NCBI RefSeq assembly: GCF_018889995.1
Contig: NZ_CP076547.1
Location: forward strand, 1,736,001-1,800,000
Direction: 5' to 3'
Source: Subtercola sp. PAMC28395
Lineage (GTDB): Bacteria > Actinomycetota > Actinomycetes > Actinomycetales > Microbacteriaceae
Length of the DNA: 64,000 nucleotides
The position numbers and the translations under genes are program-made. Under the pieces are notes generated by a model. That model saw only the letters and a list, made by a program, of their open reading frames with translations, was not told the DNA's origin and did no database searches. Positions 17,664-26,118 of the stretch are shown here, piece by piece; the first letter of the stretch is position 1; each line of letters starts with the position of its first letter.

Positions 17664-18815
17664 ATGAAACACGGCAAACGCATCACCCTCGGCGTGGCGG
17701 CCATCGCCGCGTCGGCAGCACTCGTACTCTCGGGCTGCTCGAGTTCGTCGAGCACCCCGGCACCCTCGGCGACCGCGGGGGCGCTGACGCCAGTGAAACT
17801 GCAATTGCAGTGGTTCACCCAGGCACAGTTCGCCGGGTACTACGCCGCGCTCGACCAGGGCTACTTCAAGGACCAGGGCCTCGACGTCACCATCGTCGAG
17901 GGTGGCACCGACATCGTGCCGCAGACCCAGCTCGCCGATGGCGCAGTCGACTACGCCGTGGCCTGGGTACCCAAGGCGCTGGCCTCCCGAGAGCAGGGCG
18001 CCGGCATCACCGACGTTGCTCAGATCCTCCAGAAATCCGGCACACTGCAGGTCTCCATGGCAGCCAAGAACATCACGACTTCGGCCGATCTCAAGGGCAA
18101 GGTCGTCGGCAACTGGGGCTATGGCAACGAGTTCGAGATGTTCGCCGGTATCACCAAGGCAGGCCTCGACCCGGCGAAAGACGTCTCTCTCGTGCAGCAG
18201 AACTTCGACGAGGCGGGTCTTCTCGACGGTTCCATCGATGCGGCACAGGCGATGACGTACAACGAGTACGCGCAGATCCTCGAGACGATGAACCCGGCAA
18301 CCGGCAAGCTATACCAGCCCAGTGACCTCAACGTCATCAACTGGAACGACGAGGGAACGGCAATGCTCCAGGATGCGATCTGGGCGAACACCGACAAACT
18401 GAAGAACGACCAGGCGTACCAGGCCACGACGGTCAAGTTCCTGACGGCCGCACTGAAAGGCTGGATCTACGCACGCGACAACCCCCAGAAGGCTGCAGAC
18501 ATCGTGGTGGCCAAGGGCTCGCAACTCGGTGCCAGTCACCAGCTGTGGCAGACCAACGAGATCAACAAGCTGATCTGGCCGTCACCCGACGGCATCGGAA
18601 TCATCGACACAGCGGCCTGGAAGCAGACCGTCGACGTTGCAATGACAGCGAAGAACCTCGAAGGAACCACGGTCATCACCAAGGCACCTGACGCAGATGC
18701 GTACGACAACACCTACGTGCAGAAGGCGCTCGACGCACTTAAGGCCGACGGTGTCGACACCACCGGCACGTCATTCAAACCGATCACCGTCACCCTCACC
18801 GAGGGCGGCAAGTAA
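17664..18815 (+). CDS. ABC substrate-binding lipoprotein, NMT1/THI5-like
   Basis: The ATG at 17664 is chosen because GGAGGA lies 5-10 bases upstream and a lipoprotein signal follows (MKHGKR, hydrophobic core, lipobox LSGCS around residues 24-28). The 383-residue lipoprotein has LQLQWFTQAQFAGYYAALDQGYFKDQGLDVTIVEGG, the fingerprint of THI5/ThiY-type proteins that bind pyrimidine-like ligands. It would capture a pyrimidine, or a related compound, outside the membrane and deliver it to the two permeases encoded just upstream. The ligand is inferred from the neighbouring catabolic genes. Confidence 0.9.
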   Translation: MKHGKRITLGVAAIAASAALVLSGCSSSSSTPAPSATAGALTPVKLQLQWFTQAQFAGYYAALDQGYFKDQGLDVTIVEGGTDIVPQTQLADGAVDYAVAWVPKALASREQGAGITDVAQILQKSGTLQVSMAAKNITTSADLKGKVVGNWGYGNEFEMFAGITKAGLDPAKDVSLVQQNFDEAGLLDGSIDAAQAMTYNEYAQILETMNPATGKLYQPSDLNVINWNDEGTAMLQDAIWANTDKLKNDQAYQATTVKFLTAALKGWIYARDNPQKAADIVVAKGSQLGASHQLWQTNEINKLIWPSPDGIGIIDTAAWKQTVDVAMTAKNLEGTTVITKAPDADAYDNTYVQKALDALKADGVDTTGTSFKPITVTLTEGGK

Positions 18816-18816
18816 G

Positions 18817-18918
18817 CGAGCGCGGCGGGGCGGCTTGAACAGCCGCTCCGCTTTTAGCGCGGCGCGTCGAGCGCGGCGGGGTGGCCTGAACGGCCACTCC
18901 GCTTAAAGCGCGGCGCGA
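18817..18918 (+). repeat. Two tandem 51-bp hairpin units with compensatory base changes
   Basis: Unit 1 is 18817-18867 and unit 2 is 18868-18918. Each folds as a stem of about 11 bp around the loop TGAAC. Unit positions 15 and 29 are C/G in unit 1 and T/A in unit 2; positions 19 and 25 are T/A in unit 1 and C/G in unit 2. Both substitutions therefore keep pairing. A short T-run (CTTTTAG) follows the first stem. A tandem terminator behind the transporter operon is the likely role. Confidence 0.75.
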
Positions 18919-18958
18919 GGCGTACGAAACCCGTTCACAGACTGTCGTCCGGCGGGCG

Positions 18959-18996
18959 GGTTTCGATACGCTCCTCTCGGAGCTACTCAACCAGCG
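18959..18996 (-). repeat. REP-like dispersed element, copy 2
   Basis: On the minus strand it reads CCGCTGGTTGAGTAGCTCC, then GAGAGGAGCGTATCGAAACC, with the inner GCTCCGAGAGGAGC able to form a hairpin. It matches the ends of the copy at 12332-12367. It is located 35 bases upstream of the aminotransferase start. Confidence 0.7.
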
Positions 18997-19030
18997 GCAC
19001 CACACCCACGAACAGACAAGGCACCACACC

Positions 19031-20359
19031 GTGAACCTCTCACCCGAAGACGGGCAGCTCGCCTACGAACTCGACCGCGCGCACGTCTTCCACTCCTGGT
19101 CTGCGCAGGCCGCACTCAAGCCCATGGTCATCGCCGGCGGGCTCGGCAGCACCGTCTGGGACTTCGACGGCAACGAACTGCTCGACTTCTCGAGCCAGCT
19201 CGTCAACGTGAACATCGGGCACCAGCATCCGGCAGTGGTCGCCGCCATCCAGGCGCAGGCCGACATTCTGGCCACGGTGGCTCCGGCACACGCCAACCTC
19301 GCCCGCGGGCAGGCGGCCCAGCGCATCCTCGAGCGAGCGGGTAGCGAGTTCAGCAAGGTCTTCTTCACCAACGGGGGAGCCGACGCGAACGAGAACGCCA
19401 TGCGTATGGCGCGCCTGTACACGGGCCGCGACAAAGTGCTCTCGACCTATCGCTCGTACCACGGCAACACCGGTTCGGCCGTCGTCGCCACGGGGGACTG
19501 GCGTCGTGTGCCGAACGAGTACGCCCGCGCACACGTGCACTTCTTCGGCCCGTTCTCGTACCGTTCGGAGTTCTGGTCGACGACCCCCGAAGAAGAGTCG
19601 GCCAGGGCGCTCCATCACCTCGAGCGAGTCATTCAGGCCGAGGGCCCTTCGTCGATCGCGGCGATCCTGATCGAGACGATTCCCGGCACAGCCGGCGTGC
19701 TGGTTCCGCCGCCCGGCTACCTCGCCGGCGTACGCGCTCTTGCCGACAAATACGGCATCGTGCTGATCTTCGATGAAGTGATGTGCGGCTTCGGTCGAAC
19801 CGGCGGCTGGTTCGCGTTCCAGTCGCTCAGCGAGGGGGGCGAGCCGGTGATCCCTGACCTCATCACCTTCGCCAAGGGAGTGAACTCGGGGTACGTGCCG
19901 GTGGGCGGCGTCATCATTCCGCCGTTCATCGCGGATGTCTTCGACGAGCAGGTGTTCCCGGGCGGCCTGACGTACTCCGGGCATCCACTCGCCATGGCGT
20001 CGATCGTCGGTGCACTCGACGCGATGCAGAACGAGGGCATCGTCGACAACGCGGCGCGTGTCGGGGCCGACGTGATCGGGCCGGGCCTCAGGGCGCTCGC
20101 AGAGAAGCACGAGGCGATCGGAGAGGTTCGCGGCCTCGGTGTCTTCTGGGCACTCGACCTCGTGGCCGACCCGGTGACCCGCGAGCCGCTCTCACTGGCC
20201 ACGATCGGCGTTCTGAAGGCGAAACTGCTCTCGCTCGGGCTCCTGCCGTTCTTCGCCGACAATCGCCTCCACGTGGTCCCTCCGTGCGTCGTCACCGACG
20301 CCGAGGTTGCTCGCGCGCTCGCGATCTACGACGAGGCCTTCACCGCCGTGTTCGCGTAG
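19031..20359 (+). CDS. Class-III PLP-dependent aminotransferase (probable beta-alanine/omega-amino acid transaminase)
   Basis: The 442-residue enzyme starts at a GTG. It has the class-III features VWDFDGNELLDFSSQLVNVNIGHQHPAVV, FFTNGGADANENAMRMAR, TYRSYHGNT, LIFDEVMCGFGRTG and the PLP lysine in TFAKGVNSGYVPVGG (about K281). It lies after the pyrimidine transporter on the same strand, so removal of the amino group from beta-alanine to give malonic semialdehyde is the expected role. It may instead act on beta-aminoisobutyrate or another omega-amino acid. The SD is weak. Confidence 0.88.
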   Translation: MNLSPEDGQLAYELDRAHVFHSWSAQAALKPMVIAGGLGSTVWDFDGNELLDFSSQLVNVNIGHQHPAVVAAIQAQADILATVAPAHANLARGQAAQRILERAGSEFSKVFFTNGGADANENAMRMARLYTGRDKVLSTYRSYHGNTGSAVVATGDWRRVPNEYARAHVHFFGPFSYRSEFWSTTPEEESARALHHLERVIQAEGPSSIAAILIETIPGTAGVLVPPPGYLAGVRALADKYGIVLIFDEVMCGFGRTGGWFAFQSLSEGGEPVIPDLITFAKGVNSGYVPVGGVIIPPFIADVFDEQVFPGGLTYSGHPLAMASIVGALDAMQNEGIVDNAARVGADVIGPGLRALAEKHEAIGEVRGLGVFWALDLVADPVTREPLSLATIGVLKAKLLSLGLLPFFADNRLHVVPPCVVTDAEVARALAIYDEAFTAVFA

Positions 20360-20369
20360 CGTGCCGAAA

Positions 20370-20437
20370 CCCCGTCGACTTTCCCGAATGTGCAGCTTTT
20401 TTCGAAATGAGTTGCACAAACGGGAAAGTCGATGGGG
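20370..20437. repeat. Long palindromic hairpin between the aminotransferase and LysR genes
   Basis: CCCCGTCGACTTTCCCG (20370-20386) pairs with 20421-20437 over 17 bp with a single G-U. A second stem inside (TGTGCAGC at 20389-20396 with GTTGCACA at 20411-20418) extends it toward a loop containing six T residues. It begins 10 bases after the aminotransferase stop. It may act as a terminator or be a mobile palindromic element. Confidence 0.7.
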
Positions 20438-20518
20438 GAATCTGCGCGCCGCGCGGGATGCAGAAGAGATGCGCGAGCCCACCAACACAGTGCTGCGCTG
20501 ACGCTGTAGCGTGGCTTC

Positions 20519-21466
20519 ATGGACGTGCGCCGGCTCGAACTGCTTCGTGAGCTCGCCGAGCGTGGCAGCATCACCGAAGTGGCGAAGGCCACCCACCGCA
20601 CCCCCTCCGCTGTCTCGCAGCAACTCCGCGTACTCGAGCGTGAGGCAGGGCTGCCGCTCACCGAGAAGGCGGGCCGCGGTATCGTGCTCACCGATGCCGG
20701 TCGTGCCCTCGCCCGAAGCGCTGCCGACGTGGCCGTAGCGATCGAACGAGCTGATGCACTGTGGGACGAGTTCCGCCACGATCCCACCGGTGAGGTCTCC
20801 CTCGCGACCTTTCCCACCGGTGGCCAGATGCTGCTTCCCGGGGTGCTGCACCGCCTGGCCCGGCAGAGCGGCCTCACACTGCACGCGAGTGATCGCGACC
20901 CCATCTCCGAGGCCTTCCCCGAGCTCACGAACGATTTCGACATCGTGATCGCCCACGCGCCGACCCGGCCGCCGTCGATGTGGCTGGGCAGGGGCCTGAG
21001 CATCGTGCACCTGATGACAGAGCCCCTCGACGTGGCACTGCCGTTCGGGCATCCGCTCGACTCTGCAGCCAGCGTCACGCCGGCCGACCTGATCGGCGAG
21101 CAGTGGATCGGCGTGCCCTGGGGGTACCCGTTCGAGCGCACCCTGTACGACATCTCTGCCGCTGCCGGCGCCCCCGTCAACATCGTGCAGCGTTTCGCTG
21201 ACACCCGCGTGACAGAAGCCCTCGTCTCCGCAGGCCTCGGCGTCGCCATCCTTCCGCGGTACACCGCAGGCGGCGCCTACCTGACCTCCAGCGCCATGTC
21301 GCAGCGCATCTCCCTCAAGCCTCTCTCCGGTGTGCGTGCCGAGCGCCACATCTACGCACTCATGCGACCCGACCGGGCCGAGCGTCTCGCCGTTCGCACG
21401 GTGGTGGATGCCCTGCGAGCCGAATCCGACGCAATCACTGTGGCCAACCCGACGACCGCCCCCTGA
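20519..21466 (+). CDS. LysR-family transcriptional regulator
   Basis: The 315-residue protein begins with a LysR winged helix (MDVRRLELLRELAERGSITEVAKATHRTPSAVSQQLRVLEREAG, residues 1-45). The periplasmic-binding-like effector domain spans about 90-300 (VSLATFPTGGQMLLPGVLHRL; VALPFGHPLDSAASVTPADLIGEQWIG). It follows the aminotransferase on the same strand with 159 bp between them and precedes housekeeping genes. It may regulate the pyrimidine or aminotransferase genes, but no divergent target or operator is visible. Confidence 0.87.
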   Translation: MDVRRLELLRELAERGSITEVAKATHRTPSAVSQQLRVLEREAGLPLTEKAGRGIVLTDAGRALARSAADVAVAIERADALWDEFRHDPTGEVSLATFPTGGQMLLPGVLHRLARQSGLTLHASDRDPISEAFPELTNDFDIVIAHAPTRPPSMWLGRGLSIVHLMTEPLDVALPFGHPLDSAASVTPADLIGEQWIGVPWGYPFERTLYDISAAAGAPVNIVQRFADTRVTEALVSAGLGVAILPRYTAGGAYLTSSAMSQRISLKPLSGVRAERHIYALMRPDRAERLAVRTVVDALRAESDAITVANPTTAP

Positions 21467-21495
21467 GGTGCGATCCGCGGGTAAACTCGTACCCC

Positions 21496-22122
21496 GTGAG
21501 CAAATTCAACATAACTCCGTTCACGCTGAACGTCTGGGACCTCATGCACAAACCCGGCGAGATGCGTGAGCGACAGCTCGACCTCGTCGTTCCTGAGAAG
21601 CTGGGCGAAGGCCTGGTAGCCGTGCAGACAGGCAGTGTTCTCGAGACAGACGTGCGCCTCGAAGCCCTGCACGATGGCATTCTGGTGACCGCTGAGGTCG
21701 CAGGAACCGCCAGTGGAATCTGCGGCAGATGCCTCAAAGACATCGATTTACCCGTTCGAGTCGAGTTTGCGGAGCTTTTCGCGTATTCTCGTGACGAAGC
21801 TTTTGATTTTGAGGTTCAGAACGACCATGTCGATCTTGAACCACTGATCAGGGATGCGGTTGTTCTCGCACTCCCGTTCCAACCGGTTTGTCGGCCGGAT
21901 TGCCCAGGCCTCGACCCCGTAACGGGCGAGCGGCTGGAAGATCTGCCTGACCGGGCGCCGCAGCAGAATCTCGATTCCCGCTGGTCTGCCCTTGCCGGGC
22001 TGCTCGATTCATCAGAATCCGCGGGGTCAGAAGCTTCCACAGACTTGTCGGCCACTGCCGACACGGCCACCGAAGGCGAAACAACGCCCGGCGGCCACGT
22101 ACCTGAGACAGAAAAGAGTTAG
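21496..22122 (+). CDS. yceD: YceD/DUF177 family protein
   Basis: The 208-residue protein starts at a GTG and contains the DUF177 signature GICGRCLKDIDLPV (about residues 73-86). A second Cys pair is in PVCRPDCPGLDP (about 133-144), consistent with a metal- or rRNA-related role. In bacteria this gene is usually directly upstream of rpmF, as here (3 bp gap), and is linked to 23S rRNA maturation. The C-terminus carries an acidic, Ser/Thr-rich tail. Confidence 0.9.
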   Translation: MSKFNITPFTLNVWDLMHKPGEMRERQLDLVVPEKLGEGLVAVQTGSVLETDVRLEALHDGILVTAEVAGTASGICGRCLKDIDLPVRVEFAELFAYSRDEAFDFEVQNDHVDLEPLIRDAVVLALPFQPVCRPDCPGLDPVTGERLEDLPDRAPQQNLDSRWSALAGLLDSSESAGSEASTDLSATADTATEGETTPGGHVPETEKS

Positions 22123-22125
22123 CTG

Positions 22126-22329
22126 ATGGCTGTACCAAAGAGGAAGATGTCGCGGGCTTCCACCCGCATGCGCCGCGCACAGTGGAAGGCCACCGCGCCG
22201 ACCCTGGTCAAGACCGTCGAGAACGGCAAGACCACGTACAGCCTGCCGCACCGCGCCAAGGTTGTCGAAGACTCCGCCGGCACCGCGCTGTTCCTTGAGT
22301 ACAAGGGCCGCAAAGTCGCCGACATTTGA
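22126..22329 (+). CDS. rpmF: 50S ribosomal protein L32
   Basis: The 67-residue protein begins [21 protein letters not shown], the diagnostic L32 start. It has no cysteines, so it is the zinc-independent form of L32 found in many actinobacteria. It follows yceD with a 3-bp gap and precedes rnc and mutM, a standard arrangement in this phylum. It is translated from an ATG. Confidence 0.97.
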   Translation: MAVPKRKMSRASTRMRRAQWKATAPTLVKTVENGKTTYSLPHRAKVVEDSAGTALFLEYKGRKVADI

Positions 22330-22425
22330 TCCGACAGTCCGCCCCTGGGGCGGCACGGTGCGAAACTGCACCGGTGGGTTTCGAACTCTGCACGTCCAAT
22401 TGGTGTGGCCGGGTGAGGTGAATCG

Positions 22426-23157
22426 ATGACGAAAGTCACGAAGTCACCCGAGCGGTCGCACCTTTTGGCGACCCTGCAGGTCGAGATTCCCGAGGAGCTG
22501 CTCGATCTGGCGCTCACCCACCGGTCGTGGTCGTACGAGCACGGCGGGGTTCCCACCAATGAGCGCCTCGAGTTCCTCGGTGACTCCATTCTGGGGCAGG
22601 CCGTCACGGTCATGCTCTACAACCGGTACCCCGAGCTCGGCGAGGGCGACCTCGCCAAGCGGCGCGCCAGTCTCGTCTCGACGGTGGCGCTCGCTGGCAT
22701 CGGCAAGTCGATCGGCCTCGGCCCGTTCATCCTTCTCGGTCGCGGCGAAGACCTGACCGGCGGCCGCAGCAAGGCGTCGATTCTCGCCGACACCGTCGAG
22801 GCTCTCATCGGTGCGACCTACCTCGGTGTCGGAGCCGACACCGCCACGGCCCTCGTGCTGCGCCTGGTCGAACCCCTCATCGAGAACCCGAACACCTTCG
22901 GCGAATCGATGGATCCGAAGACCACGCTCCAGGAGCTTGCCGCGTCGCTCGGCGCCGAAGCTCCGGTGTATGAGGTCTCCGAGAGCGGCCCCGACCACCG
23001 TAAGACCTTCGTTGCCACCGTGACCGTCTCAACAGTTGCCGCTGGTACTGGCGCTGTCGACGCCCTCGCCACGGCAACGGGCGAAGGCTCGAGCAAGAAA
23101 CAGGCCGAATCGGCCGCCGCCCGCCTGGCTCAGCAACTGCTGACTCCCGGTGCCTGA
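22426..23157 (+). CDS. rnc: Ribonuclease III
   Basis: RNase III cuts double-stranded RNA, including the processing stems of rRNA precursors. The 243-residue enzyme has the catalytic signature NERLEFLGDSILG (residues 45-57, with acidic E46, E49 and D53) and ADTVEALIGATYLG (about 113-126). A double-stranded RNA-binding domain follows (about 163-240; DPKTTLQELAASLGAEAPVYEV, GEGSSKKQAESAAARLA). Its 3' end overlaps mutM by 8 bp. A matching precursor-rRNA stem is visible around the 23S gene in this window. Confidence 0.97.
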   Translation: MTKVTKSPERSHLLATLQVEIPEELLDLALTHRSWSYEHGGVPTNERLEFLGDSILGQAVTVMLYNRYPELGEGDLAKRRASLVSTVALAGIGKSIGLGPFILLGRGEDLTGGRSKASILADTVEALIGATYLGVGADTATALVLRLVEPLIENPNTFGESMDPKTTLQELAASLGAEAPVYEVSESGPDHRKTFVATVTVSTVAAGTGAVDALATATGEGSSKKQAESAAARLAQQLLTPGA

Positions 23158-24112
23158 ACTCCCTGAAGTCGAAGTCGTTCGGGCCGGGCTCGAACGCGCC
23201 GTCTCCGGCTCGATCGTGACGGGAGTCGAGGTGTTCGAACCGCGCAGCCTGAAACGCCACAGCCCTGTGGCTGGTGCCTTCGAAGAACAGCTCACGGGCC
23301 AGCGGATGCTCGCCGCCGTGCGCCGCGGAAAGTTCCTGTGGTTCCCCCTGTCCTCGGGCCGCGCCCTGGTCACCCACCTCGGCATGAGCGGGCAAGTGTT
23401 GCTGCGCGAGCCGGGGTTCGCCGAAGACGGACTGCTGCGCATCAGGCTGGGGATCGAGCATCCGTCGCTCGGAGAGTTCTGGGTGAACTTCGTCGACCAG
23501 CGCATCTTCGGCTCCATGGCGGTCGACACCATGGTTCCCACCAGTGATGGCTACCCCGCGGGCTTCTCCGGGTTGCCGGGCCCGGCCGCGGGAGTCACGC
23601 CAGGCGTGTCTGGAGCGGGCCGCTCCGAAGCCACTGCCTGGGCGAATCTCATCCCCTCGCAGGTCGCCCACATCGCCCGTGACCCACTCGACCCCGCCTT
23701 CGACGAGTCTGCCTTTCTCGCGAAACTCGCGCGAAAGTCGACGGGAATCAAGCGTGCACTCCTCGACCAGACGCTGGTCAGCGGCATCGGCAACATCTAC
23801 GCCGACGAAGCCCTCTGGGCGGCACGGCTTCACTACGCCCAGCCCACGGCGACGCTCACGAAGCGCCGGGCGCGACTGCTGCTGGCCGAGGTCCGGCTGG
23901 TTCTCACCAAGGCCCTCGCCGAGGGAGGCACGAGCTTCGACGCGCAGTACGTGAACGTCAACGGTGCTTCGGGGTACTTCTCGCACAGTCTCAACGCGTA
24001 CGGCCAGCAGGGCAAGCCGTGCCCGCGGTGTGGGCGGCCGATCATCCGTGAGTCGTTCATGAATCGTTCCTCGCACTTCTGTGCCCACTGCCAGAGACTG
24101 CAATCGGCATAG
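23150..24112 (+). CDS. mutM: Formamidopyrimidine-DNA glycosylase (Fpg/MutM)
   Basis: MutM removes 8-oxoguanine and formamidopyrimidines from DNA. After the GTG start the sequence is PELPEVEVVRAGL, with the catalytic proline and glutamate at positions 2-3. A conserved lysine in RRGKFLWF (about 57), QTLVSGIGNIYADEALW in the helix-two-turn-helix region, and a C-terminal four-Cys zinc finger (CPRCGRP...CAHCQR, about 289-316) complete the family pattern. At 320 residues it is longer than usual because of a Gly/Pro-rich insert at about residues 132-160. The start overlaps rnc. Confidence 0.95.
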   Translation: MPELPEVEVVRAGLERAVSGSIVTGVEVFEPRSLKRHSPVAGAFEEQLTGQRMLAAVRRGKFLWFPLSSGRALVTHLGMSGQVLLREPGFAEDGLLRIRLGIEHPSLGEFWVNFVDQRIFGSMAVDTMVPTSDGYPAGFSGLPGPAAGVTPGVSGAGRSEATAWANLIPSQVAHIARDPLDPAFDESAFLAKLARKSTGIKRALLDQTLVSGIGNIYADEALWAARLHYAQPTATLTKRRARLLLAEVRLVLTKALAEGGTSFDAQYVNVNGASGYFSHSLNAYGQQGKPCPRCGRPIIRESFMNRSSHFCAHCQRLQSA

Positions 24113-24248
24113 CTACCGTTCACCTGCAATTCACGGGGCGTCCATGCGATTCGCGGCCCCCGACGAGGTGCTGCTCGTAGGTTCATCTGACAGGCGCGCG
24201 AGGTCTCGTGCGCGGGGGTGGTCATGGAATGGGATGGGGTGGCAGGCG

Positions 24249-25274
24249 ATGGTGATGGTCGGTACCCGTTCGCGCTCGGCAGTCCAGCTCACCGATCTCG
24301 TCAAGCGGTATCGCTCCGGAAACGTCGCCGTCAATGGCCTGACGCTGTGCGTCGAGCCCGGTGAGATCATCGCACTGCTCGGGCCCGCCGGCGGAGGCAA
24401 GTCCACCGTGCTCCGCGTCATTGCCGGCCGCGAGAGTCCGACCAGTGGTGAAGTCTTGATCGGAGCCGACCCGGCGGACATGGGCGGAACCAGGCGCAGA
24501 GGCGGGCACCAGTGCGAACTGATCACCGACGCCGTCTTCCGTAACACCCGCCTCGCTCCCGAGAGTGCGTGCCGGCACCTGCGCGACGTCATCACACGAG
24601 CCCTGTCGTCAGGGCCTTACGTGATGATGCTCGACGAACCGTTCGGTTCACTGGATGCCCGGACTCGCGTTCTGCTGAGAGAAGAAGTCCGCCGCATCCA
24701 TGTCGAACTCGGCGTCACGATGATTCTCGCCACCCAGCACCACGATGATGCGCTGGCGATTGCCGACAGGGTCGTCGTGATGCGGTCAGGCTCCGTGGAG
24801 CAGATCGGCGCACCCGAAGCGATCTACCGCGAGCCGGCCAACGCCTTCGTCGCCGAATTCGCCGGCCAGGTCAACTGGCTGCCTGGTGAGGTTCGTGGGG
24901 GATTCGTCGAAGTGTATGGAGCGTGGATCCCTCTCCTCAATCCGGTGACGCCGCCGGGGCCTGCCTTCGCGCTGGTCAGGCCGGAAGACATCGTGCTTCT
25001 CCCGTCTGCACACGATGAAGCGGCGCTCACGGGGCCGCCACCCCGAAATGACGCAGTCGTGGACGGCGTTGTCGTCGGATCGAGTTTTCTGGGCTCGGCG
25101 AGACTGACGAGCGTGCTTCTCGTCGACGGAACCCAGGTAACCGTCCAGCATCATCCGGGCACGGTGCCGCAGGCAGGCGATTGCGTGCGGCTCGGATTCA
25201 CCGGCGCGTGCGTCTCCGTCCAGCTGCGGAATCCGCGGCCACAACCGCCCGGCGCGGATTCAGTTCGCGTCTGA
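24249..25274 (+). CDS. Degenerate ABC ATPase lacking the signature motif (CysA/PotA-like)
   Basis: The ATG at 24249 is chosen as the nearest start before the ABC fold; the frame is open upstream. The 341-residue protein has Walker A GPAGGGKST (about residues 48-56), Walker B VMMLDEPFGSLD, an H-loop in LATQHHDDAL and a C-terminal TOBE-like half (about 235-330). Only about 80 residues separate Walker A and B instead of about 115-120, and no LSGGQ-type signature is present; RHLRDVITRAL sits where GQ.QRVA.ARAL is expected. No permease genes adjoin it. It may be a decaying ATPase or have a non-transport role. Confidence 0.7.
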   Translation: MVMVGTRSRSAVQLTDLVKRYRSGNVAVNGLTLCVEPGEIIALLGPAGGGKSTVLRVIAGRESPTSGEVLIGADPADMGGTRRRGGHQCELITDAVFRNTRLAPESACRHLRDVITRALSSGPYVMMLDEPFGSLDARTRVLLREEVRRIHVELGVTMILATQHHDDALAIADRVVVMRSGSVEQIGAPEAIYREPANAFVAEFAGQVNWLPGEVRGGFVEVYGAWIPLLNPVTPPGPAFALVRPEDIVLLPSAHDEAALTGPPPRNDAVVDGVVVGSSFLGSARLTSVLLVDGTQVTVQHHPGTVPQAGDCVRLGFTGACVSVQLRNPRPQPPGADSVRV

Positions 25275-26000
25275 CCCTGCTGTGGCGTGCTGGCGGGCGC
25301 CGACGTGCCCGAGAACAGCGACCGCCACGGTGATGAGCGCAGAGAGCGAGACGCCCCAGCCCAGCCCGAGTCGCAGCAGGAGTGCGCCGACCGCCGCGCC
25401 GAGCGCGATCAGGAAGATCGCCGCCGCACGCCGGAACCAGGGTTGGCCCTTGCCTCCGGCGAGGCGCGAATCCGCCGCGAAACCGGTGATCGTCGACGTC
25501 ACCACGACGGTTGTCACGTCTTTCACGCCGATGTGCCGCGCCGTGCCGGCCTGGATGCCCATGGCGATCGCCAGAAAGAGCGTCACGATGTATTCCTGCG
25601 GCTTCGGCGGTGTGCCGCCGTACAGCAGAAGGGTGATCGCGAGGCCGACCATGATCACGGCAACGGCCGTCAACAGGGAGGTGCTGCGGTGGGTCCACCC
25701 GGCCTTGATCGGGCGGAGGATCCGCCCGGCGATGACAGCGCCCAGCATGAAGCTGAGCAACGCGATGACCGGCCCGACGATCGGCAGGCCATCCGCCCCG
25801 GCCAGGGCCATGCCGAGAATCACGACGTTGCCTGTCATGTTTCCGGTGAAGACCCGGTCGAGCCCGAGGTACCCGACGGCGTCGACCACGCCGGTGGAGA
25901 ACGTGAGGGCGAGCATGAGACCGAGGTGCAGGTTCTCGGGGTTGGCGCTGAGTCGTCGAATCACAAAGGGTCCTCTGCTGTCTGGGTTGAGGGATGGCAT
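25260..26000 (-). CDS. DUF1275 (YoaK-like) membrane protein
   Basis: The 246-residue integral membrane protein has six or so hydrophobic segments. It shows the DUF1275 pattern ALTFSTGVVDAVGYLGLDRVFTGNMTGNVVILGMA (about residues 31-65) and GIQAGTARHIGVKDVTTVVVTSTITG (about 148-173). The function of the family is unknown. Its 3' end overlaps the 3' end of the degenerate ABC gene by 15 bp in convergent orientation. Confidence 0.88.
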   Translation of the reverse strand: MPSLNPDSRGPFVIRRLSANPENLHLGLMLALTFSTGVVDAVGYLGLDRVFTGNMTGNVVILGMALAGADGLPIVGPVIALLSFMLGAVIAGRILRPIKAGWTHRSTSLLTAVAVIMVGLAITLLLYGGTPPKPQEYIVTLFLAIAMGIQAGTARHIGVKDVTTVVVTSTITGFAADSRLAGGKGQPWFRRAAAIFLIALGAAVGALLLRLGLGWGVSLSALITVAVAVLGHVGARQHATAGSDAN

Positions 26001-26118
26001 GTCGGTCAGGGCAGTGCCACGGTCGGGATGGGCAGGTCAGTGGTGCAGCAGGGCAGCTGCCCCGGGGAGGTGTCGCAGGGCGGTACTCTCGAATCGTTGA
26101 CGGAAGGCAGATCCCACG

